Assembly: GCF_000186265.1 (NCBI RefSeq)
Contig: NC_014934.1
Location: 558,001-622,000, forward strand
Source: Cellulophaga algicola DSM 14237
GTDB taxonomy: Bacteria > Bacteroidota > Bacteroidia > Flavobacteriales > Flavobacteriaceae
Length of the DNA stretch: 64,000 bases
Direction of reading: 5' to 3'
Shown here: positions 1 to 9,265 of the stretch, piece by piece
How the letters are laid out: every line of letters starts with the position of its first letter
Numbering within the stretch: position 1 is the first letter of the stretch
Translations under genes and position numbers: made by a program
The notes under the pieces: generated by a model
The model's database searches: none
What the model was told of the DNA's origin: nothing
The model's input: the letters and a program-made list of their open reading frames with translations, nothing else

Positions 1-224
1 GTCTCATCTTCTATATCTCCAAAGTATACTTGAAAACTTGTTACACCTTCTGCTGTGGGCGTAAGTGTTACCGTACCCGTATCATCATTAGATATATCAA
101 ATGCCGCTGTAACATTAGAAGGTGCAGATACATCTTTAAATGCATAGGAAACTTCATCATCTGTACAAGCACTAATTGCGATTATGCTCAAAAAGCAAAT
201 AACTAAATTTTTTATAATCTTCAT
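1..224 (-). CDS. Surface lipoprotein after SusD (partial, N-terminal 74 residues)
   Basis: The ATG at 222-224 on the minus strand opens a frame that runs off the left edge. The start encodes a short lipoprotein signal ending in AISAC, with the acylated Cys at residue 20, followed by an acidic TDDE stretch of the kind seen on surface-exposed Bacteroidota lipoproteins. After it comes a beta-rich segment with the motif APSNVTAAFDISNDDTG. That motif resembles the first PKD/Ig-like domain of the third protein of many flavobacterial SusC-SusD loci, a presumed surface glycan-binding protein. It begins only 18 bases after the susD stop, so it is probably co-transcribed with it. A role in capturing polysaccharide at the cell surface is inferred from position and start; most of the protein lies outside the window. 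Confidence 0.75.
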   Translation of the reverse strand, partial: MKIIKNLVICFLSIIAISACTDDEVSYAFKDVSAPSNVTAAFDISNDDTGTVTLTPTAEGVTSFQVYFGDIEDE

Positions 225-242
225 TTTTACAATTTTTTTTTA

Positions 243-1721
243 TTAATATCCTGGATTTTGATCCCAACGGTTTCCTGACAATTCTATTTCTATAGATGGA
301 ATAGGAAATAATTCATGCTTTCCTGATTGAAACCCATCTATTTCTTCAGCTGCTCTTCCTGTTCGTACTAAATCAAAAAAGCGATGCCCCTCCCCTACTA
401 ATTCTACTCTTCTCTCTTGGTAGATAGCGGTAGTTAAACTAGAACCAGTTGTGGTCACCTCATCTAAATTTGCTCTTTCCCGTACTCTGTTAAGGTAAAT
501 AAGCGCACGTGAATCGCTTATACTACCTCTGTTTAAAGCTTCGGCTGCCATTAGTAAGACATCCGCAAAACGTATTGCTCTATAATTATTTGGGTTTGTT
601 AGGTTGGCATCTCCTGTATTTGAATCTTCGGCAGCATCTAACCTTGGAAGGTATTTTCTGTTGAAATATCCCGTATGTTCATTACCCGTTCCAAAAGTTG
701 CACCGGTTTCTTCTGCCCATGCCTCTATATTTAATATGGCAATATCTCTACGCGTATCACCCGCTTCAAATGCATCGTAGACTTCTTGAGTAGGGATATT
801 AAAACTAAATCCTGATTCGAAATTAGGACCAGCATAATTTCTAATTCCATTAAACCCAACAGCAACATTACCTTCACTACACTGCAAGCACTCAAAGCCA
901 GCGCCTTCTTTATCCGTATACTGTACTTCAAAAACAGATTCTATATTATTTTCATTATCCAATTCAAACATGGTGCTGTAGTCTTCTAAAAGATCATAAG
1001 GACCGTTATTTATTAAATCTTCTAACACATTTGCTGCTTCGGTAAATTTATCTTGATATAGATAAGCTTTTCCTAAAAGTGCCTGTGCTGCTCCTTTGGT
1101 AATTCTACCTTTTTGTGCTTGGGTATACGGTAAATTGTCTACTGCATATTGTAAATCAATTTCAATTTGTGCGTATATCTCAGCAACAGGTGTTCTTCCT
1201 ACCAAATACTGATCGCCAAATAATAATCGTTGATCTACAGCCAAAGGAACATCTCCAAACCATTTCACGAGTTCAAAATAATAATAAGCCCTTAAAAATG
1301 TAGCTTCTGCTAAAAGCGCTTCTTTTCCTGTGAAATCGGTTTTATCTTTAAATTCCAAAACATAGTTGGCCCGATTAACGCCAGCAAACATCCATCCCCA
1401 GATACTTTCTAATTGTACATTTAAAGAGGTATGCAACATATCATCTATTTGTTGTATTCCAATTACATCTGTAGCACTTTCACCACCTGCCAAAGTGTTA
1501 TCAGAAGCAATTTCCCCCAACATTACATTAAGATATGTAGATTGAAGCAAATCATAAGCCCCCGTTAGTGCCGATTGATAATCTTCTTCTGAGTTGAAAA
1601 AATCTTCTGAGTTTTCATCTTCTGATTCAACATTTACAAAGTCATCACTACAGGATATAGAAAATATCGTAATACTGGCAAACGCAATAACGTGTTTTAA
1701 AAAAGTGTTTTTTATCATCAT
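243..1721 (-). CDS. RagB/SusD-family nutrient uptake outer membrane lipoprotein
   Basis: A 492-residue SusD-like protein, the surface lid that binds oligosaccharide and hands it to its SusC partner. It has a type II signal peptide with the lipobox FSISC (Cys24); two adjacent ATG codons could start it. The helical TPR-like core includes EALLAEATFLRAYYYFELVK and ITKGAAQALLGKAYLY, and later RFADVLLMAAEALNRG. The C-terminus, FPIPSIEIELSGNRWDQNPG, is a hallmark of the family. The gene follows the SusC gene by 4 bases and is translationally adjacent to it. The ligand cannot be read from the protein itself; the neighbouring lipoprotein suggests a glycan. The length is normal for the family. Confidence 0.95.
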   Translation of the reverse strand: MMIKNTFLKHVIAFASITIFSISCSDDFVNVESEDENSEDFFNSEEDYQSALTGAYDLLQSTYLNVMLGEIASDNTLAGGESATDVIGIQQIDDMLHTSLNVQLESIWGWMFAGVNRANYVLEFKDKTDFTGKEALLAEATFLRAYYYFELVKWFGDVPLAVDQRLLFGDQYLVGRTPVAEIYAQIEIDLQYAVDNLPYTQAQKGRITKGAAQALLGKAYLYQDKFTEAANVLEDLINNGPYDLLEDYSTMFELDNENNIESVFEVQYTDKEGAGFECLQCSEGNVAVGFNGIRNYAGPNFESGFSFNIPTQEVYDAFEAGDTRRDIAILNIEAWAEETGATFGTGNEHTGYFNRKYLPRLDAAEDSNTGDANLTNPNNYRAIRFADVLLMAAEALNRGSISDSRALIYLNRVRERANLDEVTTTGSSLTTAIYQERRVELVGEGHRFFDLVRTGRAAEEIDGFQSGKHELFPIPSIEIELSGNRWDQNPGY

Positions 1722-1725
1722 TACA

Positions 1726-4700
1726 TTAAAATTTAAGGTTTAAACCTAATAAGTAGGTACGTGGTACTGGATAAAATCCTGAATCAAATCCTGATCCTAT
1801 TGGATCTCCAGAAGATGCTGATGGATCAAATCCTTTATATTTAGAAAAAGTAAAAACATTACTAGCAGATACATACAAACGTAATTTGCTTATCCCCATG
1901 TCCTTGATTCCCTCGCTATTTAGAGCATATCCTAATTGCATATTCTGTGCTCTGACAAATGAACCATCTTCTACATAAAAATCTGAAAATAAAATATTAG
2001 AAGTTGCTCCATTTGTTACCCTTGGATATTCATTGGTACTTCCTTCCCCTGTCCATCTATTCAAAGCATAAGCAGATTGATTTGTTATAGGATTATTTCT
2101 GTCATAATTTCTAACAATATCATTACCAAGTGATGCGAAAATATAAGTCTGAAAATCAAAATTCTTATAATCAAATGAGAGGTTTAAACCCATTGTAAAG
2201 TCAGGAATTGGATTTCCTAGATCTGTACTATCATCAAAATTAATGATGCCATCTCCGTTCACATCTGCGAAGCGAATATCTCCAGGAGCTGCTGCCGAAC
2301 CAAGGCCTATTTGAGTTGGGTGTGCATCTATCTCTGCCTGGTTTTGAAAAATACCATCTGTCTTAAGTCCATAAAAATATCCTATTGGAAGACCAGCCTC
2401 CATACGGGAAACACCTGATTGTCCTATTCCAAAACTACCGCCTTGCTCATATCCTATTCCATTTTCAACACTTAGTACTTCATTTTCTAGATATGTGAAA
2501 TTATAATTGATTCCGAATCTAAAATTTTCCGAGTATGGTGTTTCATAACCGATAGCAAACTCAAAACCACTATTACGTACAGAGCCCGCATTGGCAATAG
2601 GGTTTCCTGCACCTGGTGCAGCGGTTCCTAGAATTCCGGAAGATTCTACAACTAGTAATAAATTATCTGTTTGCTTATTAAAGTAGTCTGCAGTAATATT
2701 AATTGTATTATCAAAGAGTTTTGCATCCAATCCAATATCTAAGGTAGTTTGTTCTTCCCACTGTATTTCTGGATTAGAAACTCTACCTACCGCTTGTCCA
2801 AATACTAATTCATTGTCAAACACATAGGTACCTTCCCCTGATAATAAAGAAACAAACCCAAACCCAGGTATTCTATCATTACCTAAGATTCCGTACGATG
2901 CTCTTAATTTTACAAAATTAAGCACAGTATTCTCCTTAAAGAAATCCTCATCAGACACTACCCATCCTAATGAACCTGAAGGGAAATAACCAAATTTATT
3001 ATCTGGACCAAATGCTGTTGAACCATCTCGTCTAACTACTGCAGAAAGTAAATATTTTCCTTTATAGTTATACTGCATTCTAGCAAAATAAGACAGTAAT
3101 CTTGAATCATATAATCTATTGGAACGGGTCACAAAAGAATCATTGAATAAATTAGCTGTTTCTAAACTAGGATCAGACAAGGTAGTATTGGTTACACCTT
3201 CATAGGTTCCTCCGTACTCGTCTGCTGTAGTTTTAAACACGGAAGTACCTAATGTTATTTTTAAATCATGGACCTCATTAAAGAGCTTATCATAATCTAT
3301 ATAAGCATCAAAAGTATAATCTCTATAGAACTCATTGGACACTCCGTAAGCAGCAGTTGTTCTATCAAATACCGTATTATTTCCAACATTTCCAAAATCT
3401 GAAATTGGAAAATAGGCAGAATAATCTACTTCTGAATAGTTCCATTGATAGTTAGAGGTTACTTTAAAATTATTTAAAAAGGAATAATCTAAACCGAATA
3501 CGCCACTAATTTTATCAATTTTTGTTCTATTGAAAGTGTTCTGCAATTGCGCCAATGGGTTTATCACCTCAATTGGATGCCCAAGAGCTCTAGTAAAACT
3601 TCCATCTACAGCTGTAGCACTAAGTATTGGTGAAATATTGAGTGCATTGAACAAAACAGAACCCAAGCCTCCCTCGGCCAGTGTCTTTCTCAATGTACCT
3701 GTATAAATTAAGTTGGCTTTAAAATTTAAACCATCAAACAGTTCCGTATTGAAATTCAATCTTGTATTATACCTCGTAAAATTAGCTTTAGACCCTCCAA
3801 CAATACCGTCTTGTGTAAGTACAGAGGAACCAAAAGAATATCTTGATTTTTCTGTACCTCCGCTAATCGTTAAGTTATGATTGAAAATTGGAGCTTTTTG
3901 GAAGACTTCATCTTGCCAATCTGTACCCGTTCCCAATAGTGCTAAATTAGGATATGGAATTGCTTCACCATTTGCCGCGGCAGCCTCATTTTTAATAACT
4001 CCATATTCCGTAGCGTTTAACAGAGGTAATCTTCTGGTAGTTTCTTGAAAGCCTCCATAAGTATCATAAGAAAATTGCAGTGGTGTTGATTTCTTTCCTG
4101 TTTTTGTTGTAATTAAAATAACTCCGTTTGCTGCTCTAACTCCGTAAATACCTGCTGTAGCATCTTTCAATACATTGATACTTTCAATATCTCCTGGATT
4201 CACAACACTCAAATCTTCAATAACATTACCATCCACTAAAATTAATGGGTTGTTATTTCCATTTGTAGAGACACCCCTTATTCTAATATTTGATGCACTA
4301 CCTGGAGAACCAGATTGTGAAGTTATATTTACTCCAGCAACTTGCCCCTGTAGCGCTTGCTCTATACGCGTTGGCTTCAATTGCTCAATAGTTTCTGCTC
4401 CAATTACAGTAACCGCTCCTGTGATTTCTTTTTTAGTCTGAGTACCATACCCTATGACCACCACCTCACTTAAGGCACTAACATCTTCGCTTAAAGTAAT
4501 CGTAATAAAATTAAAATCTTTAATTGCGATTTCTTTGGTAGTATACCCTATGTATGAAACCACAAGTACATCTCCTACTTTTAATTTATCGACAGTAAAA
4601 TTTCCATCAAAATCTGTTGTAGTTCCTCGTGTTTGATTTTTTACGACCACATTCACCCCAGGCAAAACATCATTAATGCTCCCATCCTTTACAGTACCAT

Positions 4701-4773
4701 TCACTGTAAAATCTTGAGCCCAAGAAGTTGTGGTTAAAAAAATTGCTAAGAGCAACAAAAATATGTTTTTCAT
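1726..4773 (-). CDS. SusC/RagA-family TonB-linked outer membrane transporter
   Basis: A 1015-residue TonB-dependent importer of oligosaccharides across the outer membrane. The order is: signal peptide (residues 1-19, cleaved before QDF); a carboxypeptidase-D-like regulatory domain (about 22-110, containing LPGVNVVVKN and TTTDFDGNFTV); the plug domain beginning EVVVIGYGTQTKKEITGAV; a LVDG...LKDATAGIYGVRAANGVI segment at the end of the plug; then a 22-strand-type barrel ending in LNLKF. The near-C-terminal ADVNGDGIINFDD and PDFTMGLNLSFDYKNF motifs are typical of SusC. It has no N-terminal STN domain, so it is not an anti-sigma-coupled transducer. It pairs with the SusD gene 4 bases downstream; the upstream gene on the same strand is a likely regulator. 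Confidence 0.96.
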   Translation of the reverse strand: MKNIFLLLLAIFLTTTSWAQDFTVNGTVKDGSINDVLPGVNVVVKNQTRGTTTDFDGNFTVDKLKVGDVLVVSYIGYTTKEIAIKDFNFITITLSEDVSALSEVVVIGYGTQTKKEITGAVTVIGAETIEQLKPTRIEQALQGQVAGVNITSQSGSPGSASNIRIRGVSTNGNNNPLILVDGNVIEDLSVVNPGDIESINVLKDATAGIYGVRAANGVILITTKTGKKSTPLQFSYDTYGGFQETTRRLPLLNATEYGVIKNEAAAANGEAIPYPNLALLGTGTDWQDEVFQKAPIFNHNLTISGGTEKSRYSFGSSVLTQDGIVGGSKANFTRYNTRLNFNTELFDGLNFKANLIYTGTLRKTLAEGGLGSVLFNALNISPILSATAVDGSFTRALGHPIEVINPLAQLQNTFNRTKIDKISGVFGLDYSFLNNFKVTSNYQWNYSEVDYSAYFPISDFGNVGNNTVFDRTTAAYGVSNEFYRDYTFDAYIDYDKLFNEVHDLKITLGTSVFKTTADEYGGTYEGVTNTTLSDPSLETANLFNDSFVTRSNRLYDSRLLSYFARMQYNYKGKYLLSAVVRRDGSTAFGPDNKFGYFPSGSLGWVVSDEDFFKENTVLNFVKLRASYGILGNDRIPGFGFVSLLSGEGTYVFDNELVFGQAVGRVSNPEIQWEEQTTLDIGLDAKLFDNTINITADYFNKQTDNLLLVVESSGILGTAAPGAGNPIANAGSVRNSGFEFAIGYETPYSENFRFGINYNFTYLENEVLSVENGIGYEQGGSFGIGQSGVSRMEAGLPIGYFYGLKTDGIFQNQAEIDAHPTQIGLGSAAAPGDIRFADVNGDGIINFDDSTDLGNPIPDFTMGLNLSFDYKNFDFQTYIFASLGNDIVRNYDRNNPITNQSAYALNRWTGEGSTNEYPRVTNGATSNILFSDFYVEDGSFVRAQNMQLGYALNSEGIKDMGISKLRLYVSASNVFTFSKYKGFDPSASSGDPIGSGFDSGFYPVPRTYLLGLNLKF

Positions 4774-5001
4774 ATGTTGAGTTTTAGAATTCCGAATTTA
4801 TAAAGACATATTTTATCATTATAATAACAGACCACAACAAAAAATATACATATCGTAATTAAAACTTCATAAATAGAGATATAAGCAATGAGAATAAGCC
4901 TTAAGCCCTTTCTTCTTTTAAGATAGTTTTATCTTAATGAAGTCTTAAAGAACCTTGTTGTATGGGTAATGTTGTAGTGTAAAAAATACGTGTAGTGTTC
5001 A

Positions 5002-7809
5002 CTAGAGCTTAAGAATGTAATCTGTTAAGCCCATTTCATGTGCTAGATCCATTTTTTTACGCAAACGGTAGCGCTTAACCTCCACACTTCTTACAGAGAT
5101 ATTCAATAGCGGTGCTATTTCCTTGGAAGATAAATTTAAGCGCAGGTAAGCGCACAACCTTAAATCATTGGGGGTTAAATCTGGATGTGTTGTTTTTATA
5201 TTTTTTAAGAATTCTTTGTCTGCATTATTAAATGCATCTTCAAAAAATTTCCAATCATCCTCATTATTAATATTCCTATCAATAGTTTTAATTACGGAAT
5301 TTACTTGTTGTGGCGTCTTACTCTCTTGCAGTTGCGTTTTAATAGCATTTAGAAATTCATTCTTTTTAATAATACTCATTGTAGATATAGCAAGCTCTCT
5401 ACTTTTATTATCTATTTCCTGATTTAATTTCTCATTTTTAATTTGAATAAGCTTTTTTTCTGCTTTGATCTTTTTTCGTTTTAGCTTCTTCTCATTCTCT
5501 TTTAAGAGTTGTTCTTGCTGCTTTCTATAATATCTACGATATAACCTATGTATAAAATACCCTAAAGCAATAAAAACTAGTACGTATATCAAAATTGCTA
5601 AATTGGAAGCATACCAAGGCCTTAAAATCTCAAAGGTATAACTCGCTATATTTTCACTTAATTCATTACCAACTTTCGCCCTTACTTTAAAGGTGTACTC
5701 CCCAAAAGGCAAGTTTTCAAAAGCAACCTTAGAAGTCTCTGACCAAGAACTCCACACTCCTGATAAGCCTATTAATTGGTATTGATAATTTACCTCTGTA
5801 TATTTCTCATAGCTAGGAACACTATACTCAAAGTATACATTATTCAAGCTATACTCAAAAGTAGTACCAATATCCTTTAGAGAAACTTTTTGCAACGCAA
5901 TAGAATCACTATTCTTATTAGCTACATCTGTTAAAGCTATTTCAAATTTCCTAACCCTTAATTTATCTAGATCTAGTGTTATATACCCATTAGAAATCCC
6001 AATTAAATAGGTGTTTACCGCTATTCTTTTTATATTTTCAAAACCTAAGACGCCTAAACTTCTTCTGAACGAACTTGGGATTGCTATTTTCTTTACCTCT
6101 GGTTGCCCATTAAATTTATTAGCCGCTAAGGCTATAATATTTTTATCTGTAAAAGCCCACAACAAGTCCTCGCTAACATCTGGAACAACAATACCTATTA
6201 AACGTTCATCCTTTTCAAATAAGAGACTGGTGAAAAGCGAATCTTTTTCCAGGTTTTTATTTTTCTCATTGAAACGTAATACCCCATTATTTGAAGCGTG
6301 TAAAATAGTTTTTTCATAAGCAACTAAGCTTGCACCTGTACCTAATACTGGAGCATCAACCACCTTAATAACTTTAGAAAAAGAAGAATCTAAGCTTAGC
6401 CTAAAGACTCCTTTAAATTCATGATTTACAAGTACATCTTGACTTTGGGTGAATTCAAAAAAGCGACTAGAAATATCAAACCCTTCAATTTTGTTTCTGA
6501 AGACCCATTGTGAACCTTCTTTTTTAAGAATACTGAGTCCGTTATAATTACCCTGCAACAAAAGTGAATCATTGCCTGGAATTTTTTTAATATCCCAAGC
6601 CCCAGGAAAGCTTGTTATTTGTGTTGCTAGTTTACCCGCTACCGTAAAAGTTCCTGCATTGTGACCACAAAAAAGAACCCCATCTATTTCTTTTAAAAAC
6701 CAAACTTGACCGTTTGTATTCGCCACAATCTTGAAATCATCATTACTTGATTTTTCCTTATAAAATAATCCCTGGTTAGTTCCCAAGTACAAGTAATCTT
6801 TATAAATTGCCGCTGTATAAACCACTCCTAATTTTCCAACAGTATCTATATACTCCTTAAATGGAGCACTAAAATTTAAGACACTAATGCCATTATTTAA
6901 ACCTAGCCAAACATTGCCCTCTAGGTCTTCAAAAATAGAAAGTACAGTATTGTCATGGAGTCCTTTTTTCTGATCAATCTTTTCTAATAGTACTCCAGAC
7001 GCACTCACATGGTACACCCCATCTGAAATAGTCCCTAAAATAAAACTACCATTCTCTAATTGAGCACTACTATAAATATTTAATTCCTGTAATTCATTAT
7101 TTATAGCTACCTGCCACTTTGCGATCTTACCTTCTTTCAAAAGAAAAAACCCTTCTTTCTCAGTAAGTACTAATGCGCCAGCAGAAGTAGTGAACAAACC
7201 AATTATAAAATTTGATTTTAAGATAGCATCATCAGATACTAAAAGAGCTTTACCACTTTCAATTTTAAAAAGCCCTTTACCTGACTTTTGAAAATAGATT
7301 CCTGACTTATTTTTAAAGATTCTGGCTCTAGTGCTTTCGGAAGCTACTACGGTAAAACTTTCTGTTTTTAAATTGTAGATATAGATGCGTTGTAAAGATT
7401 GAAAAAGGACATAGGAATCTAAAGTAATAATATTCCAAAACTCCTCATCCTCAATCATAGGAGTACTTAATTTTTGATTCAAAGATTCATAGATTAAATC
7501 TCCGAAATCATCTTTAGACCAATAACCAAACTCCATATAACACCCCGTAAAAATACGATCATCAACGACTTTTACTGCACGTATATGAGAGCCATTAGGA
7601 GAAGCATAGGTTTTCCATGAAGCACCATTATAGGCTAATAACCCATAGTTATTTCCTACATAGATGTATTTTTCACTTGATTGTGAGATGCTCCAATTTT
7701 GATTACCTCCATTATAAGCGGTAGGAGAAAAATTATGTACAGGAGGTAATTCTTGCGCAAGACTAATTAAGGTGTATAGGAATAAGCTGATACCTAGTAT
7801 ATATCTCAA
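5002..7809 (-). CDS. Membrane-spanning Y_Y_Y sensor with C-terminal LuxR-type HTH
   Basis: A 935-residue one-component regulator. Residues 1-18 form a signal peptide. Residues about 20-640 look like a periplasmic two-component-regulator propeller, with repeats such as GNVWLGLNNGISVLN. A Y_Y_Y immunoglobulin-like domain follows at about 650-728 (YEKYTEVNYQYQLIG, LPFGEYTFKVRA). One membrane helix spans about 736-757, then a basic coiled coil at about 764-810 (KENEKKLKRKKIKAEKKL). The last 58 residues are a helix-turn-helix: LTPNDLRLCAYLRLNLSSKE then IAPLLNISVRSVEVKRYRLR. No histidine kinase or receiver domain is present, unlike the hybrid two-component sensors of Bacteroides. It lies 228 bases upstream of the SusC gene on the same strand and probably controls it, with a product of glycan breakdown as the likely signal (inference). 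Confidence 0.88.
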   Translation of the reverse strand: MRYILGISLFLYTLISLAQELPPVHNFSPTAYNGGNQNWSISQSSEKYIYVGNNYGLLAYNGASWKTYASPNGSHIRAVKVVDDRIFTGCYMEFGYWSKDDFGDLIYESLNQKLSTPMIEDEEFWNIITLDSYVLFQSLQRIYIYNLKTESFTVVASESTRARIFKNKSGIYFQKSGKGLFKIESGKALLVSDDAILKSNFIIGLFTTSAGALVLTEKEGFFLLKEGKIAKWQVAINNELQELNIYSSAQLENGSFILGTISDGVYHVSASGVLLEKIDQKKGLHDNTVLSIFEDLEGNVWLGLNNGISVLNFSAPFKEYIDTVGKLGVVYTAAIYKDYLYLGTNQGLFYKEKSSNDDFKIVANTNGQVWFLKEIDGVLFCGHNAGTFTVAGKLATQITSFPGAWDIKKIPGNDSLLLQGNYNGLSILKKEGSQWVFRNKIEGFDISSRFFEFTQSQDVLVNHEFKGVFRLSLDSSFSKVIKVVDAPVLGTGASLVAYEKTILHASNNGVLRFNEKNKNLEKDSLFTSLLFEKDERLIGIVVPDVSEDLLWAFTDKNIIALAANKFNGQPEVKKIAIPSSFRRSLGVLGFENIKRIAVNTYLIGISNGYITLDLDKLRVRKFEIALTDVANKNSDSIALQKVSLKDIGTTFEYSLNNVYFEYSVPSYEKYTEVNYQYQLIGLSGVWSSWSETSKVAFENLPFGEYTFKVRAKVGNELSENIASYTFEILRPWYASNLAILIYVLVFIALGYFIHRLYRRYYRKQQEQLLKENEKKLKRKKIKAEKKLIQIKNEKLNQEIDNKSRELAISTMSIIKKNEFLNAIKTQLQESKTPQQVNSVIKTIDRNINNEDDWKFFEDAFNNADKEFLKNIKTTHPDLTPNDLRLCAYLRLNLSSKEIAPLLNISVRSVEVKRYRLRKKMDLAHEMGLTDYILKL

Positions 7810-7872
7810 AAGCGATAATTTAAATCCATGAGGTCTTGGAATTAAAGATAATGATTTGAAGAGAAAATGTAA

Positions 7873-8148
7873 TTATACAATTTCGGCACTAAGCCCTGCT
7901 TGTAATAGTTTCGTACAGCGTGGTTTTAGGTCTTCATAATCACCTGTTTTTACGGTACATTTTCCATTATGGTGCACAATAATTGAGCATTGTTCTGCTT
8001 GCTCAGGAGTATGATCACAAACACCAATTAAAGTTTCAATGACATGATCAAATGTATTTACCTCATCATTAAACAAAACAATTTCGTTTTGTTTTTGGGT
8101 TTCTTCTTCTAAAAGTAAATCTTCTAAGATCTTTTCCTTCGTGCTCAT
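7873..8148 (-). CDS. clpS: ATP-dependent Clp protease adaptor ClpS
   Basis: A 91-residue cytoplasmic adaptor that delivers N-degron substrates to the ClpA/ClpC-ClpP protease. The ClpS core is visible: IVLFNDEVNTFDHVIETLI, in which the Asn-Asp pair lines the N-degron pocket, then the helix TPEQAEQCSIIVHHNGKC and the end LLQAGLSAEIV. The acidic N-terminal tail (EKILEDLLLEEETQKQNE) is the unstructured extension that enters the Clp ATPase. The length fits the family. prmA and tpiA lie on the same strand; here an unrelated metallopeptidase gene sits between prmA and clpS. Confidence 0.95.
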   Translation of the reverse strand: MSTKEKILEDLLLEEETQKQNEIVLFNDEVNTFDHVIETLIGVCDHTPEQAEQCSIIVHHNGKCTVKTGDYEDLKPRCTKLLQAGLSAEIV

Positions 8149-8245
8149 AGACCTAATTTTGGACTAAGATACAAATTCTAATAAATCAGAAATAGAAAAT
8201 TGCTATAAAATCCAAGAAACTAGTACTAATTATAGAATAATAAAA

Positions 8246-8274
8246 AAAGGTATTCTAAAATTTAGAATACCTTT
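8246..8274 (-). terminator. Rho-independent terminator of the M57 gene
   Basis: A 14-bp perfect inverted repeat (arms 8246-8259 and 8261-8274), followed on the minus strand by a run of T (A-run at 8242-8248). It lies between the M57 stop and clpS and separates the two transcripts. Confidence 0.85.
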
Positions 8275-8308
8275 AAAATTGTAATGTATTTTTTTAAGTC
8301 TTAGTTAA

Positions 8309-9163
8309 TTAATAAAGATAGTTTAATGCTGTAATGTCATTATTATTAAACTCACCATCTTCATTTGAGCTAAAACATGCTAACATAATAGATGTAGGAT
8401 CATAAGCAGATGGTGTTCCTGGTACTGGTATAGCGCCCACTCCTGCTGTTCCTTCATTTGTATTCTGACCGCAACTTTGACGACTAAACCAATCTGTATG
8501 TCTGAAACCAACAGAATGACCAATCTCATGCGTAATTACATGCTCAATAACATTTACATCATAATTGCTTAAGCCGTAAATCTGAACAAATTTATTTGGA
8601 TTTCCATTACTAGGAAATCCCGCAGAACCACCTGCACCTGATTCGCTAGGGTTAAGGTAAACTACCATATCTTTATCATCATAAGATGTCCCAAATGTTA
8701 AGGTAAAACGAATACTTAAATTTAAAGCATTGTAATTACTAACAGCGTATTGCAAAGCAGTTTGCTCTTTGGTTGACAAGGCATTTTGACCTCCAGTGTA
8801 CCCAATAATTGTTAAGGTCCTAGGACTAACTAAATTAGTGGTATGGTAATTTTTAGCGCTTTTAATATCAATTTCTGATAAACTTTTAAACTGTTCTGCA
8901 GAAAATAAGATATCATTCTCTAATTGAAATCGCTCCTCCATTGAACCATCAGGAAGCATAAAATCTATAACGTCAATTTCGTTAACATTATAGTAGTTGT
9001 TTTTAAAAACACTTGTTACTTCATCAGTAATTTGTAGCTTTTCTTGTTCAACATTTTCTACACTAGCTTCTGGCACCAGAAGGTCGTTTTCTTTCTCTTT
9101 TTCACATGAACTAGCCACTAATAAAAGTGACATAGCAATAATAGTTAAATCGCGTTTTTTCAT
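8309..9163 (-). CDS. M57-family zinc metallopeptidase lipoprotein
   Basis: A 284-residue exported zinc peptidase of the HEIGH (M57) type. The lipoprotein signal ends in VASSC (Cys20). The zinc site is HEIGHSVGFRH at residues 212-222 (HExxHxxGxxH), and a Met-turn-like SIMLAC at 259-264 marks it as a metzincin-type enzyme. A helical N-terminal third (to about residue 110) may act as a propeptide. The chain ends NNDITALNYLY, as in related M57 and M12-like domains. The gene has its own downstream terminator and about 100 bases of AT-rich upstream sequence, so it appears to be an independent unit lodged between prmA and clpS. Substrate unknown. Confidence 0.88.
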   Translation of the reverse strand: MKKRDLTIIAMSLLLVASSCEKEKENDLLVPEASVENVEQEKLQITDEVTSVFKNNYYNVNEIDVIDFMLPDGSMEERFQLENDILFSAEQFKSLSEIDIKSAKNYHTTNLVSPRTLTIIGYTGGQNALSTKEQTALQYAVSNYNALNLSIRFTLTFGTSYDDKDMVVYLNPSESGAGGSAGFPSNGNPNKFVQIYGLSNYDVNVIEHVITHEIGHSVGFRHTDWFSRQSCGQNTNEGTAGVGAIPVPGTPSAYDPTSIMLACFSSNEDGEFNNNDITALNYLY

Positions 9164-9265
9164 AAATAATTGTGTTAAATAAGTTAAAAAATATAAAACT
9201 ATATCTTAAAAAAAATACATTACACCGACAATATATGACAATTCAACGATAATTTTGTAAAAATT

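Noticed and set aside
4918-4937. Eight-bp hairpin between the regulator and susC as a terminator
   Set aside because: There is a stem (TTAAGATA with its complement) but no U-tract on the 3' side on the minus strand; it may be a leader structure but I cannot support a terminator.
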